From HRBIN23 sp046294495 (GTDB lineage Bacteria; Chloroflexota; Dehalococcoidia; Lucifugimonadales; HRBIN23), in contig JBKBKV010000047.1 in NCBI GenBank assembly GCA_046294495.1, positions 1-13,981 of the forward strand: 13,981 nucleotides of DNA. Reading direction: 5' to 3'. The position numbers were made by a program, and so were the translations under genes. Within the stretch, counting starts at the first letter, position 1, and every line of letters starts with the position of its first letter. This document shows positions 13,392 to 13,981 of this stretch, piece after piece. Under the pieces are notes generated by a model. That model made no database searches, had not been told where the DNA came from, and saw nothing but the letters and a program-made list of their open reading frames with translations.

Positions 13392-13981
13392 TGCAGGTAG
13401 GCCAGTTCCTCTGGGGAGAGGCCCACTTCCCCACAGTAGACATCCCGGTTGTGCTCGCCCAGGAGGGGCGGGCGCAGGCGCACGGCGGGCGGGGTAGCGC
13501 TCAGGCGAGGAACCAGGCCGGGGTAGAGGATGTCCCTTCCCAGTTCGGGGTGAGGCACACGGATGTAGAAGCCTCGCTCCTGGAGGTGGCGGTTCTCGGC
13601 CAGGTCTCGCATGGTGCTGATGGGGTAGAGGATGACGCGCCAGCGGAGCGCCCCCTCAAAGAGTTCGGCCTTGCTTTTCCCCTTGAAGAAGTGAGCAATG
13701 GGGGCCTCCAGCAGGTCTATCTCCTCCTGGGGAACAAGGCGCATGTCCTGGGTCTCAAAGTCAAAGAGGGAGAGGTAGTCAGGGGCGGCTCCTTCTGCTT
13801 CCATCCACCGCACCAGGTTACGGGTGGACTCTCCCCCCACGCGTCCCCCGCCGATGACGAAGCAGACATAGCCATCTTTGCATTCCCAGTTCAAGCGTAG
13901 GCGAGTGCCAGAGGCGCCCCCCGAGCGGTAAGCCCCCTGGCGTGTGATGTTCACCCGGTTCAGGTCCCAGGTAACGGTGGC
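13373..13981 (-). CDS. CaiB/BaiF-family (class III) CoA-transferase, C-terminal half; 5' end outside window
   Basis: 202 residues are visible; the frame is open to the window edge, so the N-terminal half is missing. Class III CoA-transferases move CoA between carboxylic acids through an aspartyl-CoA anhydride. The catalytic Asp lies in the missing part and cannot be checked. Visible family features are the W-D..R....RQG segment entering CKDGYVCF, the central helical region (PISTMRDLAENRHLQERGFY) and the C-terminal signature PPLLGEHNRDVYCGEVGLS ending in a short LGVV tail. Family length is about 400 residues, so roughly half is seen. It would activate an organic acid to its CoA ester, which could supply the acyl-CoA dehydrogenase encoded 7 kb away; that link is speculative. 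It runs into the SWIM gene in the same direction, but a promoter lies between. Confidence 0.92.
   Translation of the reverse strand, partial: ATVTWDLNRVNITRQGAYRSGGASGTRLRLNWECKDGYVCFVIGGGRVGGESTRNLVRWMEAEGAAPDYLSLFDFETQDMRLVPQEEIDLLEAPIAHFFKGKSKAELFEGALRWRVILYPISTMRDLAENRHLQERGFYIRVPHPELGRDILYPGLVPRLSATPPAVRLRPPLLGEHNRDVYCGEVGLSPEELAYLHSLGVV

Noticed and set aside
6583..13483. Shared 13-base word GGCGCAGGCGCAC at 6583-6595 and about 13471-13483
   Set aside because: Considered as a repeat that might explain the assembly gap, but it is short, low-complexity and GC-rich, and the second copy is inside the CoA-transferase coding sequence; chance is sufficient.
13364..13900. Plus-strand open frame of 178 codons
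   Set aside because: Antisense to the CaiB/BaiF gene; no domain features.
1..13981. CRISPR arrays, insertion sequences, phage genes, toxin-antitoxin or defence systems
   Set aside because: No periodic repeats, transposase motifs, terminal inverted repeats or defence-protein signatures were seen. The SWIM domain alone is not evidence of a transposon, since no transposase domain accompanies it.

Overview
The window reads as a fragment of a GC-rich bacterial genome with short intergenic spaces. It is probably environmental, because one scaffold gap (99 N) interrupts it. I place it tentatively in the Chloroflexota (Dehalococcoidia or SAR202-like). The clues are a Thr-Pro-rich linker behind a lipobox, and the mix of enolase-superfamily, CaiB/BaiF, acyl-CoA dehydrogenase, RraA and cyclase genes. 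This is an inference from gene content and style; no rRNA or tRNA marker is present.

Layout. 1-1084 (+): the tail of a membrane protein, a NosL-type copper lipoprotein and a small lipoprotein cytochrome c. This looks like the end of a nitrous-oxide-reductase (nos) type cluster. 1110-5126 (-): transcribed right to left, RidA-family protein, D-2-hydroxyacid dehydrogenase, RraA-like protein, then DedA/VTT membrane protein and a cyclase-family hydrolase. 5297-7906 (+): acyl-CoA dehydrogenase, the scaffold gap, and a sodium:neurotransmitter-symporter-family transporter. 7909-9424 (-): a mandelate racemase/muconate lactonizing enzyme homologue followed by a VOC (methylmalonyl-CoA epimerase-like) protein. 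9513-13036 (+): TenA thiaminase II, then the housekeeping pair FolC and FabF. 13056-13981 (-): a tiny stand-alone SWIM zinc-finger protein and the C-terminal half of a CaiB/BaiF CoA-transferase.

Working together. The minus-strand block and its divergent partner resemble a small-acid catabolic neighbourhood: a hydrolase, an enamine/imine deaminase, a hydroxyacid dehydrogenase and an aldolase-like RraA, with a divergent acyl-CoA dehydrogenase, an organic-solute importer, an acid-sugar-type dehydratase and CoA activation further along. The actual substrate cannot be read from sequence. FolC and FabF are core metabolism and are probably co-transcribed. TenA belongs to thiamin salvage.

I found no CRISPR array, insertion sequence, prophage, RNA gene or clear defence system. 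The most noteworthy items are non-coding: an intrinsic terminator pointing at no gene, two long perfect or near-perfect hairpins around the SWIM gene, and two near-identical promoter-like elements. On the protein side there are several enzymes whose expected catalytic or metal-binding residues are shifted or replaced. No intergenic stretch exceeds about 230 bases apart from the unknown content of the gap.
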